Shown here: positions 17,401 to 24,462 of the stretch, in pieces
Position numbering within the stretch: the stretch's first letter is position 1
Layout: each line of letters starts with the position of its first letter
From: a virus
Virus record (IMG/VR): IMGVR_UViG_3300028573_000033
Span: 1 to 39,021 of that record
Strand: one strand, 5' to 3'
DNA: 39,021 nucleotides
Position numbers and translations under genes: made by a program
Notes under the pieces: model-generated
The model's input: the letters and a program-made list of their open reading frames with translations, nothing else
Databases searched by the model: none
Told to the model about the DNA's origin: nothing

Positions 17401-18760
17401 GCGCGTCGATGCTGTGCCCGACTCCTGTGTTGCTGGACGCCTGATGGCTCATGCTCGGCAGGTTCACAGTCGGCATCTGGGCGTGGCCACCCGATCCGCC
17501 CGATAGCCCCACGCCATACGGACCCTGCGCGCCGATCGCAGACGCGCCCATTGGGGCATACATCGCGGCATGGGCGGCCAGGATCGAGCCGATGTCGTCG
17601 CTCAGGCCGCCACCTCCGGCCTTGCGCGGACGGAATTGCCCGTCGTCGCCCATCTCCATGTCGGTGATATCGACACGCCCGCCGCGGCGGAAGAACGACA
17701 TCGGCTGCGTCGCCGTGCCCGTGCTCGAACTCGTGGTTCCGTAGATCGGGGCCAGCGATGACGCCGTGTTTGTGAGGAACTGCGACGTCTGGAACGGGTA
17801 CGCCTGCTGCTGCAGGAACTGATTGTAAAGCGCCTGATCCTGCGCCTGTTGGGTCTGCTGCTGGAGCGTGCCCGCGCCCAACTGAGCGCCAGCCGCACCG
17901 AGGGCATTCGTCTGCGCCGTCGTGCCGAGGCCAGCATAGGTGTTGCCGAGGCCCTGGAACGCCTGCGCGCCACCCAGACCCTGGGTGTAGCCCATGTTGC
18001 CGATGTTCGCGAACTGATTGGCCGCCGACAGCCCCGTCTGCTGCTGCTGCTGCGCGGTGCCAAGGGCCTGCGTGAAGCCCGTGTTGTAAAGATTGGCAAT
18101 AACGGGCGAATTGGAGAGGTTTTGCTGATAGGCCAAATTCGCCGCAGCCACACCCGATCGATCGCCACCGAAGGCACCGGAGTTGATGGCCGAACCCTCA
18201 AGCTGGCTCTGCTGGATGGCGTTCTGCTGCTGCTGCTGATTCTCGGTCGCTTGCACGACGTTCTGGATGTAAGGCGACATCCACTTGCTGATCGAATTCG
18301 GATCGAGCTGCGAATTCGCGAACGTCCCGTACATACCGCCCGCTGTGCCCTGCTGCCCCGAACTCAGGCCGCCCCAAATCTGCTGCGCGGCCGGATAGAG
18401 CGATGACAGTGCCTGCTGCGAGTATGGATTGTATATATCGGCGGCATTGTTGATGTTGCCGATCGCCGTACTCTGCTGCTGGTTGACCGGCGCCACGAAC
18501 TCGCCGCCGTAGGTCTGAAAAGGCGCATTCGATGCGGCCGATGCGCGGTTCCACGCAACGTCTGCCATGGCCGTCGCCTGCGGTGCGCCGCTCACAGAAC
18601 CGGATTGGCTCTGCGTGCTCGTACCGCTCTTGCCACCGCCGAAGCACAAATGCCTCTTGGCAATCGGCGGGACGGATTCGTCGCCTAGCCAATCCTCAAG
18701 CGGCGCCCCGTCGTTCCAGACGGGCTGCGGCTCAAATGGATGCTTGAAGGATTTGATCAC
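14441..18760 (-). CDS. Giant virion protein with lytic-transglycosylase-like domain
   Basis: 1439 residues, starting at GTG and overlapping the acetyltransferase gene by 29 bases. Residues ~55-350 are Gln/Ala-rich with QQQ runs. Residues ~350-710 hold Gly-rich linkers and repeated GGR blocks (FFRRGGRVDITDM, YASGGRVGFANGG, FLKRGGRIGKDNGGG, FLAKGGRIHKEGGGG), plus an internal duplication around LSDD and QMP-x-V-x-LP-x-MS. Residues ~740-890 resemble a lytic transglycosylase fold: IETGGG with a candidate catalytic Glu, then GPAGPHQFIRKTWGQFA and LYLAHGQGAGGATALL. A Pro-rich linker (~1065-1145) and a helical C-terminal domain follow. The likely role is as an ejected virion protein that locally cuts peptidoglycan during DNA entry. 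Confidence 0.75.
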   Translation of the reverse strand: MIKSFKHPFEPQPVWNDGAPLEDWLGDESVPPIAKRHLCFGGGKSGTSTQSQSGSVSGAPQATAMADVAWNRASAASNAPFQTYGGEFVAPVNQQQSTAIGNINNAADIYNPYSQQALSSLYPAAQQIWGGLSSGQQGTAGGMYGTFANSQLDPNSISKWMSPYIQNVVQATENQQQQQNAIQQSQLEGSAINSGAFGGDRSGVAAANLAYQQNLSNSPVIANLYNTGFTQALGTAQQQQQTGLSAANQFANIGNMGYTQGLGGAQAFQGLGNTYAGLGTTAQTNALGAAGAQLGAGTLQQQTQQAQDQALYNQFLQQQAYPFQTSQFLTNTASSLAPIYGTTSSSTGTATQPMSFFRRGGRVDITDMEMGDDGQFRPRKAGGGGLSDDIGSILAAHAAMYAPMGASAIGAQGPYGVGLSGGSGGHAQMPTVNLPSMSHQASSNTGVGHSIDALNRTADFGKNLAGLYSAGKEAAVGKKESKGNPATGGWWGYGGTWGASAPGSAPPSPTSQGSAQSVVYTNSNGQLVDASGNPVTNYASGGRVGFANGGLPYTSEISKSYLPDSVDEPSATQTLRSVFGSMGGGSSGGGGGGSGGLSSGIGHGLVDIFGGAGLGNMMGMGSGSMTDTFLKRGGRIGKDNGGGLSDDPMGAILISHGQMYDQGRDSQKSSDTGDGGMKPTQMPAVDLPGMSAQGPTSSGAGNAMQSIAKMAPMVLSFLAKGGRIHKEGGGGLTPVSNLIDPDKVAAIETGGGTDQNPKFPQDKGGPAGPHQFIRKTWGQFAQENPQFFEGKTPAEVDAARKDPAVSKAATMWYAGKNKKDLESAGLPVTPENLYLAHGQGAGGATALLKNPDKNVLEVLTPVYGSPDVAKKAVLDNGGKLDMTAGQFAQTFQNRYTGAKPQQVAAADPVNGPALSASPQSAPPQENWWNRESGGLSGTERAVISLLSGLGGMASSPSRFLGSAILSGLGAGAGTYGQLAQKGKALDISQQQANTAVGRLGIEGVKQSTELYNKLLVMAQAAARNGQQPPEWLTSQLRSLSQALYGYMPGPGQGLSAGQGAPSGGPGLGVSPPALPTQGVPPPTPVKVAPLPAPAGSPTPPPQGGAPPTPPATANAPPHTPGTPPAAPPQIAAVMPKMDFSQLPNEKNPDWLMERSREQGALGNGEAADKFRNEAQALYDRYGNEGHAMVNGQVVAIPGWDQMQAWKQRIPENQKYMNEQADQSIARNRARQQLNTIAKVMEFYQTGALSDFKAEAQALAKSLGIDVPNTAGMNAAAYQEFMKSAIRNAFADVKDMGGKPLVTEIDNSMRATANPGLQPEANRKIIAMLYGQLDQADKFGKEFGAATSANPGIQRQQFAADWLNKKENDLTAIADERERGLATRGATPDLKDVQLDHTYIIEPGQEAKYGLPLDMLKGRGPTKMKRVQGPDGQLGWKPVQ

Positions 18761-19262
18761 TCGGGGCTGCCCTTTCCGCGATCTGCGGAGGTCGATACAT
18801 CCATGTCACGCCGCATGGTTTGCCGAAAACACGCTCGTAGAGCTTGATCTTCGATTCCAGGCGGATATTCGACAAAATCCCGATCATTAGGGGCAGTCCA
18901 AGCTGATCGGATGTCGTTTTCACAAACTCACACAGTTTTCGGGCGCGCCCTCCCTTGGCGGCCCGATAATCCGGATGCGTCCAAAGCCACCTCTCCTCGA
19001 TCATTGGCTTGGCTTGTGGACCTTCCTTAAAACCATACCAGAATGTCGTTATGCGCAAAAGGACAGCGCCCTCAATCGTGCCATCAGATGGCCCGACGAT
19101 GCCGACAATTCCAAAATCAAGATGGAGCGCAGGCCAGAATTCCTTAGCGATCTGATTGATGTCGAACGGCACCATCCCATTTTCCTGCGCGCCCAGTTTG
19201 GCCATCTCCATGAGGGTTGCCATGTCTGCCGGCGTTCCGGTGCGGACGATCACGTCGTTCAT
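18732..19262 (-). CDS. GNAT-family N-acetyltransferase
   Basis: 176 residues. The N-terminal IVRTGTPADMATLMEMAKL is a typical GNAT beta1-alpha1 start. The core strands follow (GTIEGAVLLRITTFWYGF, then ERWLWTHPDYRAAKGG), with a weakened acetyl-CoA loop at AAKGGRARKL and a late YERVFG-type helix. GNAT proteins transfer acetyl from acetyl-CoA to amines; phages often carry one among their structural genes, with substrate unknown. It starts two bases after the previous stop and its end overlaps the giant virion gene, so all are co-translated. It may modify a virion or host protein, which is inference. Confidence 0.75.
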   Translation of the reverse strand: MNDVIVRTGTPADMATLMEMAKLGAQENGMVPFDINQIAKEFWPALHLDFGIVGIVGPSDGTIEGAVLLRITTFWYGFKEGPQAKPMIEERWLWTHPDYRAAKGGRARKLCEFVKTTSDQLGLPLMIGILSNIRLESKIKLYERVFGKPCGVTWMYRPPQIAERAAPSDQILQASI

Positions 19263-19264
19263 GG

Positions 19265-19867
19265 TCAGTCCTTCTTGGGCGGTGCGAGATTTTTCAGCGT
19301 CTTGATATGCTTCGCCCGCGCCTGCAAAACGAATGCGTCGAGGATCTTGTGACCGTCCTCGAGCGACATGTCGGGAATTCCCAGCAGCGGACCCAGGCGC
19401 AGGATTTGGTCGGGGTGCAAGCTCATCTCACCGCCCGCCGCCACGATGGGCACATGATCGCTGCCGTCCTTCACTTTGCCGCCCTTGGCCTTCGGCTCGA
19501 TGCCGCCATATGGCAAGCCCTCCCCGCCGTAGGGCACGCCGGCCTTTGTGCGGTCGAAGGTGCCAAACAGCCGCTCGAACGCCTTGAACCCCGCCGCGGT
19601 ATTGTTCTCCCCGAAATGGCTGATCACGTCCGCAGGCAGGACGTAGCCACCATTCGGGACATGCACGTTCAGGTGATCGCTCCGGCCCGCGACGTCGCTG
19701 CGGATCGCGCCAACGTGCAGCTTCTTGGTCGCCCCGCCTTCTGCCCGTGAACGCCGCGCCGTGCTGAGCGCGGCAGCAACCGCCTGATCGCGCGGATGGC
19801 CGCTCGCAATCATCTCGCGCACGTTGCCGCTGATCGTCGCCTGGGATTTTCCCTTTGCAAGCGGCAT
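19265..19867 (-). CDS. Phage protein with N-terminal GKS-xx-x-ISxN motif
   Basis: 200 residues from an ATG that overlaps the upstream stop (TGATG), which rules out the longer in-frame start. Residues 1-45 (MPLAKGKSQATISGNVREM, IASGHPRDQAVAAALSTARR) match a short helical motif widespread in phage proteins, usually written MPL-x-x-GKS...N...G-x-P-x-x-QA-x-A-x-A. It leads directly into a Gly-Gly segment (RAEGGATKK). The rest contains NVHVPNGGYVLPADVISHFG and VPIVAAGGEMSLHPDQILRLG, also seen in phage structural-region proteins. A second GG-K (AKGGKVKDG) is present. Biochemical function unknown; it is likely virion-associated given its place between tail and ejection genes. Confidence 0.75.
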   Translation of the reverse strand: MPLAKGKSQATISGNVREMIASGHPRDQAVAAALSTARRSRAEGGATKKLHVGAIRSDVAGRSDHLNVHVPNGGYVLPADVISHFGENNTAAGFKAFERLFGTFDRTKAGVPYGGEGLPYGGIEPKAKGGKVKDGSDHVPIVAAGGEMSLHPDQILRLGPLLGIPDMSLEDGHKILDAFVLQARAKHIKTLKNLAPPKKD

Positions 19868-20232
19868 CAGGTCGTCACTTGCTGCGGCTGCAGCGAATAG
19901 GTGGCGCTCACCAACTGCCCCGGCCCAGGAATCATCACGAGCCCGCTGTTGAAGTTGACGAACCCCTGCTGCGCTCCAAGGAAGGTTTGAATCGGCATTA
20001 TCTTGGTGCTGTCCGCAACTGCCCCGAAATTCGTGCAATTATAGATAAATCCCGGCGCGCTGCCAGCCGCGAGCACCTGGATATTCGCCACCCAGCCCGC
20101 CTGCGTCGACAGAACGACAGACGTGGCATAAGCCGGCGAGGTCGTGTTGCCCGCCAGAAATAGCTGCGTCGTCGCCAGATTGAAGACCGATCGCGGCGTG
20201 TTCAGGATGGCAGAAAGGGTTGCGGTATCCAT
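19867..20232 (-). CDS. Small beta-rich tail or neck protein
   Basis: 121 residues, starting at an ATG that overlaps the upstream stop as TGATG; its own stop overlaps the next start in the same way. The family is not named with confidence. The sequence is beta-rich and polar (VFNLATTQLFLAGNTTSPAY, GWVANIQVLAAGSAPGFIYN, LVSATYSLQPQQ), with no membrane or catalytic motif. Its place between the large hub protein and the GKS-motif protein suggests a minor tail or capsid structural part. Confidence 0.75.
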   Translation of the reverse strand: MDTATLSAILNTPRSVFNLATTQLFLAGNTTSPAYATSVVLSTQAGWVANIQVLAAGSAPGFIYNCTNFGAVADSTKIMPIQTFLGAQQGFVNFNSGLVMIPGPGQLVSATYSLQPQQVTT

Positions 20233-22355
20233 CAGAAGCGACCATCGGCCGTCCATCGGTAGCGGAGGCGCCCCGTCCGCCACCACGTTCCAATGTCATT
20301 GCTCTCAACCTTCACCGACACAAGCCGACCGCGGAACCGAGTCGAGATGTATGTGCTGGCCTGCGTCGTCGTGTACGGTCCGAACACCAGCGGCGTATCC
20401 CCGGGATACTGCGCCACATAGAACGTGATCAGGATCGTCGCGTTCTGTGCCTGCCCGGTCATGCCGTAGATCATGTCCGGCAGAATAAAATCGACGAACG
20501 TCTGCATCTGTCCGTCGCCGATCTCGAAATAGCCGGTCTGGAAAAAGGCATTGATCGACTGGCCGTCGGCGTCGTTCGACGTCTCGTGTTGGTAGAGATA
20601 CAGGCTCGTCGGATCGGCGCCGATCGGCGGCCCCAGCACGCTCTGGTTCGTCCATGCTGAGCGGCCAAGAGTACCGTAATCCCAACCGGCATCCGGCCCC
20701 ATGGTGATGTTGTACTTCACGTACATATCATTCTCGCCGCTCGCGCTGCTGGTCGACGTGAAATACCAAGTGATTTCGTTGAAGCGCGAATTCGGCGCAA
20801 CGCGGATGTTGCTCAGCTTGCTCTGATCCATAAGCTGGAAAACATTATCCCACACCGAACATGGCATCGGAGAAACGCCACCACCGTTCGGCATGGAGAA
20901 GAACTGGGACTGCGACATCCAGTAGATGATGCCGTTCATGGACACCGCGGCCTTTGGAGCAATCAGCCCGCAACCCGTTCCGATCTCGTTGAAGCCATAG
21001 ACAAATGGCTGTCCGATATACTGCATCGACCAGACGGCGAGATCGGTGAACACCAGCGCCTGGTTCGCCGCCTGAATGCAGCCCACGATCTTGGACCCGC
21101 GCGGAATGCGGTAGGAACCTGCCTGATTGGTCGGCTGCGCGATCCAGACGTTGTAATTGTTGATGTCGCACCAGCGCAGCAGGAGATGGTCCTGAATGCC
21201 GGTGAAGGTAGATCCCCAGCACACGATCTGCCGCTGCGGCATCGCGACGAAGCAGCCGTCATTGGCCGATGGTCCCGCTGCGAGCGCCAAGGCAACAGGC
21301 GTCGGCGCCAGAGGGTTCCACAGGAACACCGGACTGCCGGACGGCTCCGTAGTGTCGGAACTCACCTGAATGCCGGAAGCCACCGCCACGAAGATGTCGC
21401 CCCAGTTATCAAGCGCCCAATCGTCGGCCTCCATGTTGGAGCCAGTCGGCTCGACGGGGCTGATGCCCGTCCCGTATCCGCCCGCACCATAGGCACCCAC
21501 GCCATAGCCAGTGCCTGGAGGCAGAGGCCCGATGCCGACGAAGAAGTCGTATTGCGCGTTGCCGCCGTTGATATACCCGCTGGTGCTGCTGGTCGCCTCG
21601 CCGCCCGTCTGAATGACGAAGTTATTCGCGTCGGTCACGCTCTGGATGATGTAGTCGCCGTAAATCGTAATTACGCCGACTGTCGTGCTCACCAGGCACG
21701 GATAGGTATCGCCCACGGAATATCCGTGATTGGGTAGCGTGACCTGCACGGTCGAATTGTTGAGCACCACCGTGAACAGGGCGACCACGCCACCATTGGT
21801 GATGTTTGCCGTCGGGAAAATCGGATTGCCCAGAATGTTGGTGAGGTTCACCGCGAACTGGTTGGGGCTCACTCCGCTGCATAAAAAGAAGCCGAAGACG
21901 ATGATGCCCCCGACCGAAATATGCGTCGCGACAAAGACCGCCGTGTAATTGTTGATGTTCGACCCAGCATCCGTGATGAACACCGTGCTCGAGACTGTGC
22001 TGGTCGTGACCTCCGGGGCGACGTTGTCCAGCCGCACGATCGGCGTGATCGTGTTCAGCGCGCCATTGGTCAGGATCATCAGCGGACCGCCCAGCGTCGT
22101 ATCCGCCGCCGTAGAGCAGCCGATGCCCAGGTGCTTGCCATGGTTCTGGTCCTGCCATGGCCAAAGCTGGCGCGGGATCGCCGGCATCTGCGAGGGGTAG
22201 AACTTGGTCCACCCGCCCAACTTTTGCACCAGCGATTCGCCCCGCCGATCCTTCCACAGCCGGATCAGGTTGCACGAGGAGATCGCTGCCTCGTTGAGCG
22301 CCTGACTTCGGTTGGTATCGACGCCCGGAAGCAGTTTGAGAGAAGCGGTTGCCAT
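20232..22355 (-). CDS. Large tail hub / head-closure protein (P22 gp10-like, inferred)
   Basis: 707 residues from MATASLKLLPGVDTNRSQAL; the ATG overlaps the upstream stop as TGATG. The N-terminal LPGVDTNRSQALNE followed by CNLIRLWKDRRGESLVQKLG, and a C-terminal half with repeated blades (LLLRWCDINNYNVWI, IPRGSKIVGCIQAANQALVF, GLIAPKAAVSMNGIIYWMS, RFNEITWYF, NDMYVKYNI, WDYGTLGRSAWT), resemble the DNA-stabilisation or tail-hub proteins of P22-like podoviruses. A Gly/Tyr-rich linker (GTGYGVGAYGAGGYGTG) lies near residue 300. It would plug the portal-adaptor channel and hold the spike. The P22 comparison is by pattern, not by search. Confidence 0.65.
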   Translation of the reverse strand: MATASLKLLPGVDTNRSQALNEAAISSCNLIRLWKDRRGESLVQKLGGWTKFYPSQMPAIPRQLWPWQDQNHGKHLGIGCSTAADTTLGGPLMILTNGALNTITPIVRLDNVAPEVTTSTVSSTVFITDAGSNINNYTAVFVATHISVGGIIVFGFFLCSGVSPNQFAVNLTNILGNPIFPTANITNGGVVALFTVVLNNSTVQVTLPNHGYSVGDTYPCLVSTTVGVITIYGDYIIQSVTDANNFVIQTGGEATSSTSGYINGGNAQYDFFVGIGPLPPGTGYGVGAYGAGGYGTGISPVEPTGSNMEADDWALDNWGDIFVAVASGIQVSSDTTEPSGSPVFLWNPLAPTPVALALAAGPSANDGCFVAMPQRQIVCWGSTFTGIQDHLLLRWCDINNYNVWIAQPTNQAGSYRIPRGSKIVGCIQAANQALVFTDLAVWSMQYIGQPFVYGFNEIGTGCGLIAPKAAVSMNGIIYWMSQSQFFSMPNGGGVSPMPCSVWDNVFQLMDQSKLSNIRVAPNSRFNEITWYFTSTSSASGENDMYVKYNITMGPDAGWDYGTLGRSAWTNQSVLGPPIGADPTSLYLYQHETSNDADGQSINAFFQTGYFEIGDGQMQTFVDFILPDMIYGMTGQAQNATILITFYVAQYPGDTPLVFGPYTTTQASTYISTRFRGRLVSVKVESNDIGTWWRTGRLRYRWTADGRF

Positions 22356-23056
22356 CAGCGCGTCGGCGTGGCCACGGGCGACGGCGACTGCGACGTCCAC
22401 GCCGCGCTCGCGAACTTCTTGCGCTGCTCCTCGACCTCGGCCGACTTCAATAGCGTCTGATACTGCATCTCATATGACCCCGGCATCTGCGGATCGTTCG
22501 CTGCGGCGCCGAACTGACGCTGGTATTGCGAGATGTAGATCATCGACGCCTGGACGTAGAGATCAGCGAAGTACAGCGAAAGGAAGTTCGTCGTGTTGGT
22601 CGTCGACAGCGGCGTGAAGCGCACCGTGCCGACGAGTTCGACCGTGTAGCCCATGTCGGGCCACGGACCGAAATAGAGCGTGTTTTGATTGAACATCGCG
22701 AACTGCGACGGGATCGCAGCCCCTGCGCTGCTCGGCCACGTATAGTCCAACACTTCCTTCGCCACCGGCAGGCACGGATTGCGCGTCGCCGCATTGGGGT
22801 TCGATGTGCCAACCGGCGTCAGGATATTGACGTTCTGTATCGTGACGAACGTGCCCTCGGTGAAGGTGATCGCTCGCGTATTGGCCGTCAGGGCGAATGT
22901 CGTGTTGCTGCTTACCGTCGCCAGCAAATCCAGATCGCGCTGGATGCGCAGTTCCGTGTAGTCGATCGCGTTCGGCAGGATGGCGAGGAAGTCCGTCGAT
23001 GGCGGCACAATGACCGCCAACTCCGAAACCGTCGTGACATATTCGGCGTAGTTCAC
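22355..23056 (-). CDS. Head-tail connector / adaptor protein
   Basis: 233 residues starting at GTG, coupled to the upstream gene by a GTGA overlap. The N-terminal region (MNYAEYVTTVSELAVIVPPS, then FLAILPNAIDYTELRIQRDLDLLAT) is the pattern of podovirus adaptors that dock under the portal. It is followed by beta-strands (FALTANTRAITFTEGTFVTI, LYFGPWPDMGYTVELVG) and a helical tail (YEMQYQTLLKSAEVEEQRKK). It is encoded directly before the hub protein, as expected for a connector. I am confident of the class, less so of the exact family. Confidence 0.7.
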   Translation of the reverse strand: MNYAEYVTTVSELAVIVPPSTDFLAILPNAIDYTELRIQRDLDLLATVSSNTTFALTANTRAITFTEGTFVTIQNVNILTPVGTSNPNAATRNPCLPVAKEVLDYTWPSSAGAAIPSQFAMFNQNTLYFGPWPDMGYTVELVGTVRFTPLSTTNTTNFLSLYFADLYVQASMIYISQYQRQFGAAANDPQMPGSYEMQYQTLLKSAEVEEQRKKFASAAWTSQSPSPVATPTR

Positions 23057-23283
23057 GTCAGCGGTCCCGTCAGAGGCACGGTCAGGAAGCCGTAGGGATA
23101 CGTCAGCGACTGCCCGGCTGGCGCGGGATTGAGCGACCCGGGCGCCGTGTTCAGCCCCCCAGGCGACTCGCCAGTCGTCTGCGTCGCCCGGATCATCCCG
23201 TTCTGCGTCACTCGCACCGCGCCGCCGCGAATTGGAATGCCCGTCACAGCATCAACCGAGTTGCCCTGAATGCACCGCGGCAT
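23053..23283 (-). CDS. Small unknown neck-region protein
   Basis: 76 residues from the ATG of MPRCIQGNSVDAVTG, one base after the upstream stop; a much longer in-frame extension is only a shadow of the zinc-ribbon gene. The sequence suggests a small beta-hairpin module (GIPIRGGAVRVTQNGMI) followed by a Gly/Pro/Ser-rich tail ending YPYGFLTVPLTGPLT. It ends in a GTGA overlap with the connector gene. No known function; probably a minor neck or tail component. Confidence 0.65.
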   Translation of the reverse strand: MPRCIQGNSVDAVTGIPIRGGAVRVTQNGMIRATQTTGESPGGLNTAPGSLNPAPAGQSLTYPYGFLTVPLTGPLT

Positions 23284-23284
23284 C

Positions 23285-23557
23285 CTAGACCTCGTCGTCA
23301 AAGAAGGGTTCCACCAGCGCGCGGTACACCGGCACAGGATCCGCCGGCAGGACGATGGCCTTGAGTTGCGGCTGGGGCCTGTCCATACACGGCGGGCATA
23401 CCAGCACATACAAGTTCGCCAAAGACGTGCCGCGCCAGTCATATTGATCGGCGATGCGATGCCGATTCCACCAGAGCCCGCAACGCATGCAAACGCCGAA
23501 CGCCCGCGGATTCGATGGATCAGTCCGCGCCCGGCCGCTCTTTGAGGCATAAGCCAT
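23285..23557 (-). CDS. Zinc-ribbon phage protein
   Basis: 90 residues, starting at an ATG that overlaps the upstream stop as TGATG. It carries two CxxC pairs, CMRCGLWW near residue 25 and CPPC near residue 55, likely to bind one zinc. They are separated by a conserved-looking QYDWRGTSLANLYVLVC block, and a DPVPVYRALVEPFF tail follows. This layout (CxxC, QxDWRG, CxxC, LPxDPxPV) recurs in small phage proteins encoded next to head-tail connectors. Its exact job is unknown; a neck-assembly role is inferred from position. Confidence 0.75.
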   Translation of the reverse strand: MAYASKSGRARTDPSNPRAFGVCMRCGLWWNRHRIADQYDWRGTSLANLYVLVCPPCMDRPQPQLKAIVLPADPVPVYRALVEPFFDDEV

Positions 23558-24264
23558 CAGGTTCTCCAATAGCTCGATGTGTCGGGCGTGATGTATTGCG
23601 CGGCCTGCTCGACGTCTTGTGTCGCCGCGATCTGGTAGGATTCGTCCGCGCCCGCTTTCAGGGCGACGGCCATTTCGGGCTTCCAAATGCGCGCCAGACG
23701 ATAGGCGAGCCCATCGGCGAACGCCTCGAGCCAGCGATACGGGATGTCCGGCTGCTGACCGCCGATCAGGTTCGAGTCCTGCATCTGCGTGACGTAGTAA
23801 TATTGGACCTGCTGGAACGTCTGGCCGTCCGGCACCAGCCAGAACGTCAGCGTCGGCGCCAACAGGCGGTCGAACCAGTAGACGGTCGTGACGCCTTGCT
23901 GAGTCTTGTTGGCATAGGTCGAATATTCGGAGCGCGAGATTGGCAGCAGCGGGCGATCAACCGGCGGATCGCTGCCTTGCTGCGTGCGGGCATAGACGTC
24001 GAGCACTGTTACCGTGTTGGTCGGCACCGTGTAGGTCGCCGTGCCCTCCACGAGATCAATCGTCGCCAGCTTCACTTCCCAGAGGTTCACCCCCTGGTTG
24101 GCCCAGCGCGCCAGCATCATGTTCGTGGCCTGCTTGGCCGAAACCATGTGCTCTTGCGTCAGCGACGTCGGCCTGATCTGCGCATTATTGAAGGCATAAA
24201 TGACCAATTCCCCGAGCGTCGGGAAAAAATCATAGGTGCCGCTCAGATTGGTGGGACCGGCCAC
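23557..24264 (-). CDS. Head-tail adaptor (P22 gp4-like, inferred)
   Basis: About 235 residues. The start is ambiguous: I take GTG at VAGPTNLSG, with AGGCGG before it, but an in-frame GTG 11 codons earlier is possible. LGELVIYAFNNAQIRPTSL, MMLARWANQGVNLWEVKL, and EGTATYTVPTNTVTVLDVY are the pattern of the first adaptor ring below the portal in P22-like phages. The C-terminal segment (YRWLEAFADGLAYRLARIW) is helical. It is the first gene after the tandem terminators and heads a run of stop/start-overlapping neck and tail genes. Confidence 0.7.
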   Translation of the reverse strand: MAGPTNLSGTYDFFPTLGELVIYAFNNAQIRPTSLTQEHMVSAKQATNMMLARWANQGVNLWEVKLATIDLVEGTATYTVPTNTVTVLDVYARTQQGSDPPVDRPLLPISRSEYSTYANKTQQGVTTVYWFDRLLAPTLTFWLVPDGQTFQQVQYYYVTQMQDSNLIGGQQPDIPYRWLEAFADGLAYRLARIWKPEMAVALKAGADESYQIAATQDVEQAAQYITPDTSSYWRT

Positions 24265-24353
24265 AGCATGCCGCCTGCGCTCCACCTTCCAGCACACCGG
24301 GGCCGATGGGGGAGAAGATATTCAGCCGCCACGCCGGGGGCGGCACTAGGGGT

Positions 24354-24359
24354 AGTATC
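24354..24359 (-). promoter_or_regulatory. Weak -10-like element before the neck/tail genes
   Basis: The gap between the tandem terminators and the first neck gene should hold a promoter if the terminators are efficient. The best -10-like hexamer on the minus strand is GATACT (four of six), with only TTTATT at a -35 spacing. A GC-rich inverted repeat (GCCGCC...GGCGGC) lies a little further downstream. This is a weak match. Confidence 0.2.
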
Positions 24360-24396
24360 GCTTACGCGGGAGCGAAAATAAAGGATGGACAAAATT

Positions 24397-24422
24397 AGGC
24401 CCGGCTCACGAAGTCCGGGCCT
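24397..24422 (-). terminator. Second of two tandem terminators
   Basis: On the minus strand AGGCCCGG and CCGGGCCT form an eight-base-pair stem with a ten-base loop, followed by AATTTTG. It lies just downstream of a stronger terminator and before the neck/tail genes. Read on the plus strand the same hairpin is followed only by TT, so it mainly serves minus-strand transcription. Confidence 0.6.
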
Positions 24423-24426
24423 TTGC

Positions 24427-24457
24427 AAAAACCCCTCGGCACACAGGAACCGAGGAG
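24427..24457 (-). terminator. Rho-independent terminator after the head-assembly genes
   Basis: On the minus strand CTCCTCGG pairs with CCGAGGGG (one G-U wobble) around a ten-base loop and is followed directly by TTTTT. The hairpin starts five bases after the stop codon of the AT-hook protein gene. This is a textbook intrinsic terminator and marks the end of the packaging and head-assembly unit. Confidence 0.85.
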
Positions 24458-24462
24458 CCCCT

